The notes under the pieces were generated by a model. The model was not told the origin of the DNA. It was given only the letters and a program-made list of their open reading frames with translations, and ran no database searches. DNA of 6,457 nt from Rhodothermales bacterium (GTDB taxonomy: Bacteria > Bacteroidota > Rhodothermia > Rhodothermales > UBA10348): positions 1-6,457 of the forward strand of contig JAURGV010000141.1 in NCBI GenBank assembly GCA_030833605.1. The letters run 5' to 3'. Made by a program: the position numbers and the translations under genes. Positions 5,625 to 6,457 of the stretch are shown piece by piece. Position 1 is the stretch's first letter, and every line of letters begins with the position of its first letter.

Positions 5625-6457
5625 ATGCAACCCCAGGAACCCAAATCGTTCTTTCTGTCCTGGCGGCATAATTATCGACGGGACTTCCTAAAGGGCGATC
5701 TTATTGCTGGCCTTACCGTTGGGGTCGTTCTTGTCCCTCAAGGCATGGCGTATGCACTGCTGGCCGGTGCCCCACCCGCCTACGGCCTGTATGCTTCACT
5801 GATTCCGTTGCTGATCTACACGCTCCTTGGTGGTTCTCGCCAACTAGCAGTCGGCGTAGTAGCCATTGATTCGTTGATTGTCGCTGCCGGTGTGGCGGCC
5901 CTTTCTCCGACCGACAGCAGCGAAGCCATCGGATACATGCTAGTCTTGGCGATGATGGTGGGCATCTTACAGTTGGCGATGGGGATGCTCCGGCTCGGCT
6001 TTGTGGTTAGCCTGCTTTCGCGGCCCGTAATTACAGGATTTATGGCTGCGGCGGCCATCATCATTGGCATGAGCCAATTGCAGCACCTCATGGGCGTATC
6101 GCTTGGAAGAAACCTGAACATTTTCATCCTGCTTTCCGATGCCTTAGCCCATATCGAACAGATTCATCTGCCCTCTGTCATTATTGGACTGGTGGGTATC
6201 GCCGCCCTAAAGATGGTCGGAAAATGGACTCCCAAAATACCCGGTCCGCTTCTCGTGGTCATCGGCTCTGCTTTGGCGGTATTTGCGTTTGACTTACATG
6301 CCGACGGCGTCGCCATTGTTGGGTCCATTCCGAGTGGAATTCCTTCGCCATCGTTTCCCCCATTTTCCTATGAAGGGATTCGAGAGCTTTTCCCTACCGC
6401 TGTAACGCTCTCACTGATTCAGTTTATGGGCGTTATTTCATTGGGCAAGGTGTTTGC
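5625..6457 (+). CDS. Second SulP/SLC26 family anion transporter, 3'-truncated by window edge
   Basis: The frame opens at ATG 5625 and stays open to the last base, giving 277 full codons plus two bases. It follows the first SulP stop by 26 bases with no terminator between them. The protein has TVGVVLVPQGMAYALLAG (31-48), the SulP signature PPAYGLYASLIP (50-61) and SRQLAVGVVAIDSLIV (71-86), so it is a clear SulP. It aligns with the first copy without a gap; by hand count 127 of 277 residues (about 46%) are identical. That agreement supports this start, although no Shine-Dalgarno is seen. Two features differ from the first copy. TM3 has Val78 and Asp82 where the first has Pro78 and Val82, and TM8 reads FMGVISLGKVF, with Gly269 where Glu is usual. 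The rest of the membrane domain and any STAS domain lie beyond the window. The substrate is unknown and probably not identical to that of its neighbour. Confidence 0.93.
   Translation, partial: MQPQEPKSFFLSWRHNYRRDFLKGDLIAGLTVGVVLVPQGMAYALLAGAPPAYGLYASLIPLLIYTLLGGSRQLAVGVVAIDSLIVAAGVAALSPTDSSEAIGYMLVLAMMVGILQLAMGMLRLGFVVSLLSRPVITGFMAAAAIIIGMSQLQHLMGVSLGRNLNIFILLSDALAHIEQIHLPSVIIGLVGIAALKMVGKWTPKIPGPLLVVIGSALAVFAFDLHADGVAIVGSIPSGIPSPSFPPFSYEGIRELFPTAVTLSLIQFMGVISLGKVF

Noticed and set aside
5816..6127. Minus-strand open frame of 103 codons near the right end
   Set aside because: It lies opposite the second SulP gene, which stays open to the window edge and matches its paralogue residue by residue; Met/Ala/Thr-rich composition is the mirror of membrane-helix codons.

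Overview
The window carries six genes, all on the + strand. The 3' part of a recJ gene runs off the left edge. It is followed by five closely packed genes that look like one sulfur-handling operon. The last of these, a second SulP transporter, runs off the right edge.

Organism: most likely a bacterium of the Bacteroidota/Rhodothermota (FCB) side, by inference only. The RecJ wording, the two half-size YeeE/YedE proteins and the CstB-like persulfide dioxygenase-rhodanese resemble proteins I know from that group. None of the five complete starts has a convincing Shine-Dalgarno sequence, as is typical of Bacteroidota. Base composition looks balanced, near half G+C by eye. There are no mobile elements, RNA genes or CRISPR repeats.

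Layout: 1-1266 encodes RecJ from the DHH motif to the C-terminal OB-like region. Positions 1267-1359 are a 93-base noncoding gap, the only plausible place in the window for the operon promoter. Positions 1360-1914 and 1921-2394 encode the two YeeE/YedE half-transporters, 6 bases apart. Positions 2445-3914 encode a three-domain persulfide dioxygenase/rhodanese. Positions 3895-5598 encode a SulP/SLC26 transporter with a STAS domain; its start overlaps the previous gene by 20 bases. Position 5625 to the end encodes the first 277 residues of a second SulP, a tandem paralogue.

How the genes may work together (inference from families): the YeeE/YedE pair would move a reduced sulfur species such as thiosulfate or a persulfide-type compound across the inner membrane. 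The dioxygenase domain would oxidise low-molecular-weight persulfide to sulfite. The active C-terminal rhodanese would transfer sulfane sulfur, giving thiosulfate. One or both SulP proteins would move the anionic product (sulfite, sulfate) or a counter-ion such as bicarbonate. Related bigR/cst operons usually carry a TauE/SafE-type exporter and a persulfide-sensing repressor. Neither is in this window.

The most interesting detail is in the two SulP paralogues. They align without gaps over 277 residues at about 46% identity by hand count. The second has lost the conserved TM8 glutamate (Gly269 in place of Glu269) and has an altered TM3 substrate region, which suggests a different substrate or coupling mode. 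No wholly new system is evident; this looks like a variant of a known sulfide/persulfide detoxification locus.
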